Shown here: one piece after another, positions 27,378 through 35,763 of the stretch
Position numbering within the stretch: the stretch's first letter is position 1
How the letters are laid out: each line of letters begins with the position of its first letter
Assembly (NCBI GenBank): GCA_947625305.1
Contig: CANQNW010000003.1
Coordinates: forward strand, 62,001 to 126,000
Direction of reading: 5' to 3'
Length of the DNA stretch: 64,000 nt
Source: Candidatus Gastranaerophilales bacterium
Lineage (GTDB): Bacteria > Cyanobacteriota > Vampirovibrionia > Gastranaerophilales > Gastranaerophilaceae
Position numbers and translations under genes: made by a program
Notes under the pieces: generated by a model
What the model was told of the DNA's origin: nothing
Databases searched by the model: none
Seen by the model: only the letters and a program-made list of their open reading frames with translations

Positions 27378-27980
27378 TTATTTAGAATAATACTCGATTA
27401 CAAGCTGTTCTTTTATTTCAGGGTCTAACTCTTCACGTTCGGGGATTCTGTCAAAAGTTACTTTCATAGCATCTTTATCTATAGTAATCCACTGAGGAGC
27501 TAATGCTAAATCAATTGATTCAGCTACTGATTTAATAAAATCAGCACTGCCTGATTTAAATGTTATAACTTCACCGGGTTTTACGGTATAAGAAGGAATA
27601 TCAACTCTTTTACCGTTTACAAGCACATGCCCGTGGTTAACGATTTGTCTTGCTTGTTTTCTTGAAATAGCATAACCTGTTCTGAAAATAATGTTATCAA
27701 GTCTTGATTCTAATAATTGTAAAAGAACCGTACCTGTAACACCTTTACTTCTGCTTGCTTCGTTGTAATATCTAACGAATTGTTTTTCGCTTAATAAATA
27801 TGTTAAGCGGATTTTTTGCTTTTCATTCAAGTGAATAGCATATTCCGAAAGCTTTTTTCTTGCGGCACCATGCTGACCGGAAGCGTTTTGTCTTAAGGAC
27901 GAAACCAGCTTTCTGTTTGATAAATCCGTAACTCCGTAGTTACGAAATAATTTATTTGATGGTCCTGTATACTTAGCCAA
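27378..27980 (-). CDS. rpsD: 30S ribosomal protein S4
   Basis: Protein of 200 residues that nucleates 30S assembly and often autoregulates its own operon. It has the S4 RNA-binding domain LESRLDNIIFRTGYAISRKQARQIVNHGHVLVNGKRVDIPSYTVKPGEVI. The N-terminus lacks the zinc cysteines, so this is the zinc-independent form. It lies between rpsK and rpoA. Confidence 0.97.
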   Translation of the reverse strand: MAKYTGPSNKLFRNYGVTDLSNRKLVSSLRQNASGQHGAARKKLSEYAIHLNEKQKIRLTYLLSEKQFVRYYNEASRSKGVTGTVLLQLLESRLDNIIFRTGYAISRKQARQIVNHGHVLVNGKRVDIPSYTVKPGEVITFKSGSADFIKSVAESIDLALAPQWITIDKDAMKVTFDRIPEREELDPEIKEQLVIEYYSK

Positions 27981-28003
27981 TTTATGACTCCTTACTTTTC
28001 TTG

Positions 28004-28390
28004 TTATACTCTACGTTTTTTTGGAGGACGGCAGCCGTTATGAGGAATAGGTGTAACGTCCTTAATTAATGTGATTTCGAGTCCTGCAGCTTGAATAGCT
28101 CTTATAGCTGTTTCTCTGCCTGACCCGGGTCCTTTGATATAAACTTCAACTTTTTTCATACCTTGGTCTATTGATTGTTTTGCAACTTTTTCTGCTGCAG
28201 ATTGTGCTGCAAACGGTGTACCTTTTCTTGCGCCTTTAAATCCGCATCCGCCTGCTGATGCCCAAGCAATAGCATTACCTTGAGTATCCGTTGAAGTTAC
28301 GATTGTATTATTAAAGGTTGATTGTATATGTACAACACCTTGTAATACATTCTTTTTTTCTTTCTTTTTTGTTTTTACCGGTCTAGCCAT
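28004..28390 (-). CDS. rpsK: 30S ribosomal protein S11
   Basis: Protein of 128 residues: [51 protein letters not shown], ending [17 protein letters not shown]. Both ends are highly conserved in the family. It lies 15 bp from rpsM and 23 bp from rpsD on the same strand. Confidence 0.97.
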   Translation of the reverse strand: MARPVKTKKKEKKNVLQGVVHIQSTFNNTIVTSTDTQGNAIAWASAGGCGFKGARKGTPFAAQSAAEKVAKQSIDQGMKKVEVYIKGPGSGRETAIRAIQAAGLEITLIKDVTPIPHNGCRPPKKRRV

Positions 28391-28405
28391 TGTTTATATT
28401 ACTCC

Positions 28406-28777
28406 TTAAATTGTTTTCTTGTTGGCGATTGGGCCTGATTTCTTACCACGTCTTGTTCTTGCATTTGTTTTTGTTCTTTGTCCTCTTGCAGGAAGTTTAC
28501 GTCTGTGACGCATTCCTCTGTAAGAATTGATTTCACTCAATCTCTTGATGTTTACTGATTCTTCTCTTCTTAAATCACCTTCGATTGTGTAATGAGATAA
28601 TTCATCTCTTAATTGTTTAATATTGTCATCTGTTAAATCGTCTGTTCTTAAGTCTTCAGAGATTCCGCATGCTGCCAATATTTTTGCACTTCTGGTTGGT
28701 CCTATTCCGTAGATATAGGTAAGTGCAACTACCATTCTCTTATTACGAGGTAAATCTACCCCGGCAAGTCTTGCCAT
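28406..28777 (-). CDS. rpsM: 30S ribosomal protein S13
   Basis: Protein of 123 residues with the S13 N-terminus [38 protein letters not shown] and the arginine-rich tail [36 protein letters not shown] precedes the ATG by a few bases. Upstream, where rpmJ is normally within a few dozen bases, lies the palindrome cluster of about 0.4 kb. Confidence 0.97.
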   Translation of the reverse strand: MARLAGVDLPRNKRMVVALTYIYGIGPTRSAKILAACGISEDLRTDDLTDDNIKQLRDELSHYTIEGDLRREESVNIKRLSEINSYRGMRHRRKLPARGQRTKTNARTRRGKKSGPIANKKTI

Positions 28778-28855
28778 AATTTCTCCTTTTGTTTATGTTT
28801 TACTTTGATTGTTTTTGGTTAGGTTTGTTTTGCTTTTGTGGTCGGGCTCGTTCGG

Positions 28856-29266
28856 CTGTCTTGGTTTTTACTCCCTCTCGGGGCTGTCACTCCTACGCTC
28901 TGCTGTCGTCGTTTCGCCCCTCACATATTCGAGCTTTGCTCTACGTAAAAACCGCTTCGTTTCACTCCACCCGTCCGCAATTTCGCTGTCCTGAAATTGC
29001 TTCCCGCTCAAGCCTGTCGTTGGCTTCACTCCGTTGTCACCAACTTCGCTGTCCTGATTATTCGCCCTGCTCGCCCCTTCATTCCGCTTCGGAATTTCAT
29101 TCCTGTCGCTCCATCGGGACTTCGCTTTGTTACGGGTTTCGCTTCGCTTCACCCTAGCGAAAATCGTCTTGAAATTGTTTCCCGCTCAAGCCTGTCGTTC
29201 GTTCGCCTTTGGCTGTCCTCACTTCGGCTTTCGCTACCCGGATTATCATCCGTCCGCAATTTCGCT
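28856..29266. repeat. Cluster of nested GC-rich palindromic elements inside the ribosomal operon
   Basis: This 0.4-kb block between rpsM and rpmJ has far higher GC and strand bias (purine-rich on the minus strand) than its surroundings. It holds at least four inverted-repeat modules. GGTTTTTAC/GTAAAAACC is at 28863-28871 and 28945-28953. GTTGG/CCAAC is at 29019-29044. GATTATTCGC/GCGAAAATC is at 29056-29165. GAAATTG/CAATTTC is at 29171-29263, with an inner GCAATTTC/GAAATTGC pair at 28977-29000. A 30-bp direct repeat (28992-29021 and 29170-29199) differs at one base. CTGTCYT recurs at module edges (28856, 28986, 29049). The module at 28863 matches the element at 53930 in arms and flank. Confidence 0.85.
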
Positions 29267-29379
29267 CAGCCTTGTCTTTGTTTATGTTTCGGGTTTTCGC
29301 AAATTATTGCTACTCTGCCTTTTCTTTTTATTACTTTGCATTTATCGCAAAGCGGTTTTACTGATGCTCTAACTTTCAT
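29266..29379 (-). CDS. rpmJ: 50S ribosomal protein L36
   Basis: Standard 37-residue L36: [19 protein letters not shown], then [17 protein letters not shown], with the C-x2-C ... C ... H zinc ligands. The open frame continues upstream, but the ATG at 29379 begins the conserved protein. The stop codon is at the very edge of the palindrome cluster, and the last copy of CCGTCCGCAATTTCGCT (29250-29266) touches it. Insertion therefore occurred just after the gene without damaging it. Confidence 0.95.
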   Translation of the reverse strand: MKVRASVKPLCDKCKVIKRKGRVAIICENPKHKQRQG

Positions 29380-29503
29380 GACTTTTTCCTTTATTTTATT
29401 ATCTGTTAATCGTTTTTTATAACACTTCATTTTCTTTTTGACTTTGTGCCTGCTTTTTGACATTCTGCCCAATTATTCTGCCTGCACCGACTTTATGAAG
29501 TTT

Positions 29504-29719
29504 TTACTTTAATCTGTATGTTATTCTGCCTCTTGTTAAATCATAGGGGGTCATTTCTACTTTGACTTTATCTCCGGGTAATATCTTTATGAAGTTTTTT
29601 CTTATTTTCCCTGATATGTGTGCCAGTATTTCATGCCCATTTTCAAGCCCTACTCTAAACATAGCATTCGGCAGTGATTCCAATATCGTTCCTTCGAATT
29701 CTATTACGTCTTTTGACAT
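29504..29719 (-). CDS. infA: Translation initiation factor IF-1
   Basis: S1-fold protein of 71 residues: [71 protein letters not shown], given here only to show that the whole domain is present. The frame is open for 14 codons further, but the ATG at 29719 begins the conserved protein and has GAGGAAA upstream. It is the first gene of this ribosomal unit. secY, adk and map, which often precede infA, are absent; the next genes are divergent. Confidence 0.94.
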   Translation of the reverse strand: MSKDVIEFEGTILESLPNAMFRVGLENGHEILAHISGKIRKNFIKILPGDKVKVEMTPYDLTRGRITYRLK

Positions 29720-30006
29720 ATTTTCCTCATTTTTAAATTTGTCAATAAAAATATCGTACATGTTAAATTTTTCAAATCAAGCCTTTTTTTCTTATACTGT
29801 TTTATTTTTTAGCTTTTTTATTTGGAATTTCTCTTGTTGTTTTTTTAATATTACGAAATAAACCCTGATTTTGCGACTATCTTAATCACTTACTTTTACT
29901 ATTTTTTCAACGAAATGTAAATTTTTCTTAACATGATTAATGTTTTGTATTATTATAAAAAAAATAAATAATATTTCTTTAAGAATTACATGCTATTATT
30001 TTAATT

Positions 30007-30960
30007 ATGAAAAAGTTTTTAAGTTTTATTCTTATCATATTTATCAATATCGCAGTCTTTGCATCTTTAATCTTTGTTTGCGATGTATTTATTTACAATT
30101 ATAATTATAGAAATTACAACAAATTATATAAAAAATTAAGCTTTAAGTACTTAAAAAAAACAGACTATTTAATTGATATAAATACCTATTTTGACGGGTC
30201 AAGCGATATATACCGGGGAAGAAAACCCGACGGACTGGAATACTCTAAAAACAAACCCATTATTATATTCGGCTGTTCTATAGTTCAGGGGCAATTTTTA
30301 AATTATGACCAAACCATAAGCTACAAACTTGCTCATATATTAAAAAGACCTGTTTATAACCGAGGCATTGCCGGACATGGTATTCAACAAATGTACTGGC
30401 AAACAACTTTTAATAATTTTTATAAATCTGTCCCGCCTGCCGATGACGTTATTTTTATTCTGATTGATGATCACTACTTTCGTATGCATACTTATTTTAT
30501 GGATATTTTAGATCATCATTTTAATATTCATTATTCTAAAAAACATAATGATTTTATACTTGATAATACAAATAACAGTTTTTTAAATATTTTAAAATCT
30601 TCTTATACTTTTAAGTTTTTAAATATGAAATATGCGGATTTTTATGTTAATAACCCTAAAAATGCAGAAAAAATAACTGATGAAGTTCTCTGGTTCTTTA
30701 TTAAAACAAGAGAAAACCTTGAAAAAAAATGGCATAAAAAGTTTAAATTTACGGTTATAATTTTTGATAAAATTAAATATAAAGACCTTTTAGTAAAAAA
30801 ACTAAAAGAAAACAATTTTAATATCATTGAAACAAGTAATATAACAAAAGAAAATCTTAAAGATAAAAAATATTTTTCACAAAATACATTTCATCCGACT
30901 AAAGAAGTATGGGATTTACTTGCTCCTTTAATTGCAAAAAAAATAAAGGAGGAAAGTTGA
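30007..30960 (+). CDS. Membrane-anchored SGNH-hydrolase-like protein, copy 1
   Basis: Protein of 317 residues with an N-terminal membrane anchor (about 5-28) and a predicted periplasmic domain. The family core is RGRKPDGLEYSKNKPIIIFGCSIVQGQFL, where G-C-S stands in place of the SGNH block I G-D-S. A terminal FHPTKEVWDLL fits block V (H of the catalytic pair), and the aspartate usually 3 residues before is replaced by N/T in this copy. It is more diverged than copies 2 and 3. The substrate is unknown; members often deacylate or acetylate glycans and lipids. Confidence 0.7.
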   Translation: MKKFLSFILIIFINIAVFASLIFVCDVFIYNYNYRNYNKLYKKLSFKYLKKTDYLIDINTYFDGSSDIYRGRKPDGLEYSKNKPIIIFGCSIVQGQFLNYDQTISYKLAHILKRPVYNRGIAGHGIQQMYWQTTFNNFYKSVPPADDVIFILIDDHYFRMHTYFMDILDHHFNIHYSKKHNDFILDNTNNSFLNILKSSYTFKFLNMKYADFYVNNPKNAEKITDEVLWFFIKTRENLEKKWHKKFKFTVIIFDKIKYKDLLVKKLKENNFNIIETSNITKENLKDKKYFSQNTFHPTKEVWDLLAPLIAKKIKEES

Positions 30961-31919
30961 TAAAATTTATTAAGATTATTCTTATTAATATTTTTATTTT
31001 TTCTTTATTAATTTTTATAAGTGATATTTTTACTTATAAGTATTATGCAAATATATTAAAGAACAAAAGAAATTACGGAATTGACAAGTTTGGATATAAT
31101 ATAAGATTACCAATTTATACAAATGACTTAAAAAGTTTCTTTAACGGCAGAGGAAATATATATTGGGGAAGAAAACCTGACGGTTTGGAATATAAGAATA
31201 AAATACCAATTGTTGTTTTTGGATGTTCTTTTGCTTATGGTCAATATTTAAATTTTAATCAGACTTTTAGTTACAAATTGGCTCATTTACTAAAAAGACC
31301 TGTTTATAACAGGTCAATAGTAGGCGGCGGATTTCAACATATGTATTTCCAAACTGTTGATTACGGCAATAAAGACTATTTCAACGATATTAAAGATACA
31401 GATATCGTTATATATATAATGATAAATGATCATTACAGAAGAACCATATTAAATTATTTTAATATACCCGATAAAGATATTCTTCTTACTTATTCATATA
31501 AAAATAGTAAGTTTAAAATGAATGATAATAAATTTTTTAATTTGTTGAAATCTAGTTACACATTTAAAAGTTTAAATCGTATATATGCAGATAATTATGT
31601 TCTTAATCCCAATCATGCGGAAATACTGACCGATACCGCCGTTAGATACTTTGAATTAACAAGAAACGAACTTGAAAAACATTATAATAAACATATTAAA
31701 TTTTGTATTATATTATATGAAAGCTGGGAAATACCACATAATAAACTTTTAACCAAAAAATTACAAGATAAAGGTTTTATTGTTATATCAACTAAAGATT
31801 TAACAAATGAAGATTTAAATTCTCCAAAATATATGTTGCAGGATAATTTACACCCGACAGAAGCTGCTTGGGATTTACTTACTCCTTTAATTGCAAAAAA
31901 AATAAAGGAGGAAAGTTGA
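30957..31919 (+). CDS. Membrane-anchored SGNH-hydrolase-like protein, copy 2
   Basis: About 320 residues. The start is the TTG at 30957 that overlaps the TGA of copy 1 (TTGA), with AAGGAGG 4-5 bases upstream. It gives (M)IKFIKIILINIFIFSLLIFISDIF as anchor. Core motifs: WGRKPDGLEYKNKIPIVVFGCSFAYGQYL, FSYKLAHLLKRPVYNR, VIYIMINDHYRR and DNLHPTEAAWDLL, where D and H fit SGNH block V. DNA identity with copy 3 is very high over most of the gene, so this is a recent tandem duplication. Confidence 0.75.
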   Translation: MIKFIKIILINIFIFSLLIFISDIFTYKYYANILKNKRNYGIDKFGYNIRLPIYTNDLKSFFNGRGNIYWGRKPDGLEYKNKIPIVVFGCSFAYGQYLNFNQTFSYKLAHLLKRPVYNRSIVGGGFQHMYFQTVDYGNKDYFNDIKDTDIVIYIMINDHYRRTILNYFNIPDKDILLTYSYKNSKFKMNDNKFFNLLKSSYTFKSLNRIYADNYVLNPNHAEILTDTAVRYFELTRNELEKHYNKHIKFCIILYESWEIPHNKLLTKKLQDKGFIVISTKDLTNEDLNSPKYMLQDNLHPTEAAWDLLTPLIAKKIKEES

Positions 31920-32869
31920 TAAAATTTATTAAAATTATTCTTATTAATATTTTTATTTTTTCTTTATTAATTTTTATAAGCGATATTTTTACTTATAAAT
32001 ATTATTTAAATATTTTAAAAAATGACAAAAGTTACAGAATTGAAAAGTTCGGTTATAATACAAATTTACCAATTTACGTATACAACTTAAAAGATTTCTT
32101 TAACGGCAAAGATAATAAATATTGGGGAAGAAAACCTGACGGGTTAGAATATAAAAATAAAATACCAATTGTTGTTTTTGGGTGTTCTTTTGCTTATGGT
32201 CAATATTTAAATTTTAATCAAACTTTTAGTTACAAATTGGCTCATTTACTAAAAAGACCTGTTTATAACAGAGCAATAGTAGGCGGCGGATTTCAACATA
32301 TGTATTTTCAATCCGCAGATTTTGGCAGAAAAGCTTTTTTTAATGATATTAAAGATACAGATACCGTTATATATATAATGATAAGAGATCATTACAGAAG
32401 AACTGTTTTAGATTATTTTAATATACCTGATTTAGGCAGACAACTTACTTATTCATATAAAAACGGCAGATTTAAAATTAATAATAATAAATTTATTAAT
32501 TTGTTGAAATCTAGTTACACATTTAAAAGTTTAAATCGTATATATGCAGATAATTATGTTCTTAATCCCAATCATGCGGAAATACTGACCGATACCGCCG
32601 TTAGATACTTTGAATTAACAAGAAATAAACTTGAAAAACATTATAATAAACATATTAAATTTTGTATTATATTATATGAAAGCTGGGAAATACCACATAA
32701 AAAACTTTTAATCAAAAAATTACAAGATAAAGGTTTTATTGTTATATCTACAAATGATATTTTTAAAGAAGATTTAACTTTACCAAAATATTTGGCAGAT
32801 AACGGTCATCCGACAGAATATACATGGGATTTATTAACTCCTAAATTAATCAAGGCTTTGAATTTATAA
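31916..32869 (+). CDS. Membrane-anchored SGNH-hydrolase-like protein, copy 3
   Basis: About 317 residues. The start is TTG at 31916 overlapping the stop of copy 2, with the same AAGGAGG signal; the junction DNA (a stretch ending GGAGGAAAGTTGATAAAATT) is the same as at the copy 1/2 junction. Anchor, GCSFAYG core and DNGHPTEYTWDLL are all kept. Differences from copy 2 cluster at about residues 30-60 and 120-160. It ends exactly where convergent purB ends. A fourth relative lies at 46999. Confidence 0.75.
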   Translation: MIKFIKIILINIFIFSLLIFISDIFTYKYYLNILKNDKSYRIEKFGYNTNLPIYVYNLKDFFNGKDNKYWGRKPDGLEYKNKIPIVVFGCSFAYGQYLNFNQTFSYKLAHLLKRPVYNRAIVGGGFQHMYFQSADFGRKAFFNDIKDTDTVIYIMIRDHYRRTVLDYFNIPDLGRQLTYSYKNGRFKINNNKFINLLKSSYTFKSLNRIYADNYVLNPNHAEILTDTAVRYFELTRNKLEKHYNKHIKFCIILYESWEIPHKKLLIKKLQDKGFIVISTNDIFKEDLTLPKYLADNGHPTEYTWDLLTPKLIKALNL

Positions 32870-34162
32870 TTAAATATCAAATCTTTTATAAATTTCGTCA
32901 ATATTTTTAAGATAATCTTGTGTATTAAAGCATTCTTTTATTTCTTCTTTTGAAAGATGAATTAAAATCTCTTTATCGTTTAAAAGATTTTTTTCAAAAT
33001 TACCGTTATTATTGAACGCATCGAGTGCATTTTTTTGTACGAGTTTATATGCATCTTCTCTTAAAAGTCCTTTGTCGCAGAGTTTTAAAAGAACTTTTTG
33101 CGAAAACACAATTCCCCCGAATAATTTTGTATTTTTAAGCATATTATCCTTATGTACTACAAGATTTTTAACGGTTTTATTAAGCCTTGAAAGCATATAA
33201 TCAATAAGGATTGTTGAATCAGGGAGGATTATTCTTTCTGCGCTTGAGTGGGAAATATCTCTTTCATGCCAGAGCGCAATATTTTCCATAGCTGCAATAG
33301 AGTTCGAGCGGACAATTCTGGCAAGTCCCGAAAGATTTTCGCCCGAAATAGGATTTTTTTTATGGGGCATAGCGGAGGAACCTTTTTGACCTGACGAAAA
33401 ACCTTCTTCAACTTCTAATACTTCCGTTCTTTGAAGGTGTCTTAATTCAACTGCAACCTGTTCTATTACGCATGCAATCAAAGCTAATGCCTGCAGGTAT
33501 CTTGCGTGGATATCACGGGCAATTACCTGAGTTGAAAATTTAGCGGGTTTTAACCCAAGGTATTCACAGGCAAGTTTTTCTATCTCGGGATTAATATTAC
33601 TGTAAGTACCGACAGGGCCTGAAATTTGACCGACATTTGCTTCATTTAAAGCATTTTCAAAATTTCTTTTATTTCTTTCAAATAAATCAATCCACCCGCA
33701 AAGCTTTACCCCAAAGGTCATCGGCTCTGCATGAACACCATGAGACCTGCCTATACATACGGTTTTTTTATGTTCTTTTGCTTTTTCCTTTATTGTTTTT
33801 ATAAGTTCATCGATATCATTTAAAATTATTTCCCCCGCATCTTTCATTTGAAGGGCTAATGCGGTATCTATAACATCCGAACTTGTCATTCCCATATGAA
33901 TATAACGGGAATTATCTCCTACATTTTCATTTACGTTAGTTAAAAAAGCAATTAAATCGTGATGAACTTCTTTTTCTATTTCATCTATGCTTTCAACGGT
34001 AAAAGAAGCTTTACTTGTTATATCTTTTAAAACTTCATCAGATATAACACCAAACTTGTTATATGCCTTGCATACGGCAAGCTCGACATCAAGATAATAC
34101 TGAAATTTAGTGTTTAACTCCCAAATTTTTTTCATTTCATCTCTTGAGTATCTGTCAATCAT
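32870..34162 (-). CDS. purB: Adenylosuccinate lyase
   Basis: Purine enzyme acting twice, on SAICAR and on adenylosuccinate. The 430-residue protein has the fumarase-superfamily signature GSSAMPHKKNPISGENLSG, plus MGMTSSDVIDTALALQ and GRSHGVHAEPMTFG. Length is normal. It is transcribed towards the SGNH cluster and is divergent from leuA. Confidence 0.96.
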   Translation of the reverse strand: MIDRYSRDEMKKIWELNTKFQYYLDVELAVCKAYNKFGVISDEVLKDITSKASFTVESIDEIEKEVHHDLIAFLTNVNENVGDNSRYIHMGMTSSDVIDTALALQMKDAGEIILNDIDELIKTIKEKAKEHKKTVCIGRSHGVHAEPMTFGVKLCGWIDLFERNKRNFENALNEANVGQISGPVGTYSNINPEIEKLACEYLGLKPAKFSTQVIARDIHARYLQALALIACVIEQVAVELRHLQRTEVLEVEEGFSSGQKGSSAMPHKKNPISGENLSGLARIVRSNSIAAMENIALWHERDISHSSAERIILPDSTILIDYMLSRLNKTVKNLVVHKDNMLKNTKLFGGIVFSQKVLLKLCDKGLLREDAYKLVQKNALDAFNNNGNFEKNLLNDKEILIHLSKEEIKECFNTQDYLKNIDEIYKRFDI

Positions 34163-34227
34163 AAAACTTCCTTTTTCAACTTTTTTATTTTACAATAAGT
34201 GCATAAAGAGTTCAAGAAAGGTATATT

Positions 34228-35760
34228 ATGAATAGAGCGCCCTTTTTCTATGATATTACTTTAAGAGATGGTAATCAGTCATTAAAAAAGCCTTGGAATA
34301 CATATGAAAAAGAAATTATTTTTAAACACCTTACGGAACTCGGAGTACAAGGGGTAGAGGTTGGTTTTGCCGCCGCCTCAGATATGGATTATGAAGCATG
34401 CTCTCATCTGGCATCAATAGCCCCTGATAATGTTGTTATTTCAGCACTCGCAAGATGTGTTGAAAATGATATCTTAAAAGCTTATGAATCTATTAAACAG
34501 GCACAAAAAAAGAGAATTCATACTTTTATTGCCATGAGCCCCTTTAATATGGAGTATGTTTTAAATAAAACACCAGAACAAGTCAGAAAACAGGCAATAG
34601 AGGCCGTTAGTTTTGCTAAAAATCTTATGGGTGATAACGGGGAAGTACAATTTTCCGTTGAACATTTCGGAGATTGCCGTGAAAATATAGATTTTGTTAT
34701 AGATACTCTTCAAGAAATAGTTAAAGCAGGCGCAAATGTTATAAATCTGCCTAATACCGTTGAAAGAACAAGGCCTAAAACTTTTATAGAACTGGTAGAA
34801 AAAGTATATAATGCACTACCTAAGGAGGTTACAATTTCGGTTCATAATCATAATGACCTCGGAATGGCTACAGCTGTAACCGTTGAAAGTTATTTTGCGG
34901 GAGCAGTTCAGCTGGAGTGCGCTTTAAACGGATTAGGCGAAAGGGCAGGCAATACAAATATGTATGAAGTCGCTGTTGCTCTTTATAATTCGGGGGTGGA
35001 GGTTCCATTAAACCTATCTAAAATATACGAACTGGCACTTACCATCTCTGATATGTCAAAAGTTAAAATATACGAAAAAGCCCCATTGATAGGGCCTGAT
35101 GCTTTGGCACACAGAAGCGGTATCCACCAAGACGGTGCAGTTAAAACAAAAGATATGCAAAAAGGTGCATATAGACCTATTCATCCTTCTTTAATAGGAA
35201 GAAAAGATGATGAAAAACTGGGATTTACTTCTCAATCAGGCAAAACAGCCATATATGAAATTATCACAGAGGCAGGCTATCCGATTACTCTGCAGGAGGC
35301 TCAAAGAATTGCTCCGTTTGCTAAAGAAACGGCGGAAAAAATCGGAGAACTTTCAACGAAAAACATTATCGATATTTACTTTAATCAGGTATTTAATGTT
35401 CAAGGCGCTTTCACTCTCTGCAGTATGGAAAAACTTCAAGACAATATAAGCCTGCATTTTAAATATAATGATAAAGAATACGATATTAAATTATCGGGTA
35501 ACGGGCCTGTTGATGCCTGCATTAAAGCTATTCAAAAAGCAGGTTTTAACTGTGAACTTTTACACTACGAACAGCAGGCATTAAATGAAGAAATTATGGG
35601 GTCAGGCGCAACAGCTATGAGTATTATGCATTTTAAAACTCCGAACGGTGACTCCGTTATTTCGAGAGGACTTGATGAAAGCACAGTAAAAGCCAATATC
35701 AAAGCTATTTTCAACGGGTTAAACATTATTGAAAACCTTTACTCAAAAACTAAGGGATAA
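34228..35760 (+). CDS. leuA: 2-isopropylmalate synthase
   Basis: First enzyme of leucine synthesis, condensing acetyl-CoA with 2-ketoisovalerate. The 510-residue protein has the catalytic metal motif YDITLRDGNQS, the conserved SVHNHNDLGMATAV and ECALNGLGERAGNTN. A C-terminal LeuA regulatory domain follows (SGNGPVDACIKAIQKAG). Homocitrate or citramalate synthase is possible in this superfamily, but the length and the dimer domain favour LeuA. leuB, leuC and leuD are not in the window. The next gene starts 3 bp later. Confidence 0.85.
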   Translation: MNRAPFFYDITLRDGNQSLKKPWNTYEKEIIFKHLTELGVQGVEVGFAAASDMDYEACSHLASIAPDNVVISALARCVENDILKAYESIKQAQKKRIHTFIAMSPFNMEYVLNKTPEQVRKQAIEAVSFAKNLMGDNGEVQFSVEHFGDCRENIDFVIDTLQEIVKAGANVINLPNTVERTRPKTFIELVEKVYNALPKEVTISVHNHNDLGMATAVTVESYFAGAVQLECALNGLGERAGNTNMYEVAVALYNSGVEVPLNLSKIYELALTISDMSKVKIYEKAPLIGPDALAHRSGIHQDGAVKTKDMQKGAYRPIHPSLIGRKDDEKLGFTSQSGKTAIYEIITEAGYPITLQEAQRIAPFAKETAEKIGELSTKNIIDIYFNQVFNVQGAFTLCSMEKLQDNISLHFKYNDKEYDIKLSGNGPVDACIKAIQKAGFNCELLHYEQQALNEEIMGSGATAMSIMHFKTPNGDSVISRGLDESTVKANIKAIFNGLNIIENLYSKTKG

Positions 35761-35763
35761 AAA

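Noticed and set aside
28789-29422. Several overlapping open frames on both strands in the GC-rich block between rpsM and rpmJ, including one of 94 codons on the minus strand.
   Set aside because: They follow from the purine/pyrimidine bias and repeats of the palindrome cluster. They have no ribosome binding sites, overlap rpmJ or each other, and give low-complexity products.
29720-30006. A possible tRNA or small RNA in the gap between infA and the SGNH genes.
   Set aside because: The sequence is plain AT-rich DNA with no cloverleaf or strong hairpin. It must hold two divergent promoters, but I cannot place them reliably. I saw no tRNA elsewhere in the window either.
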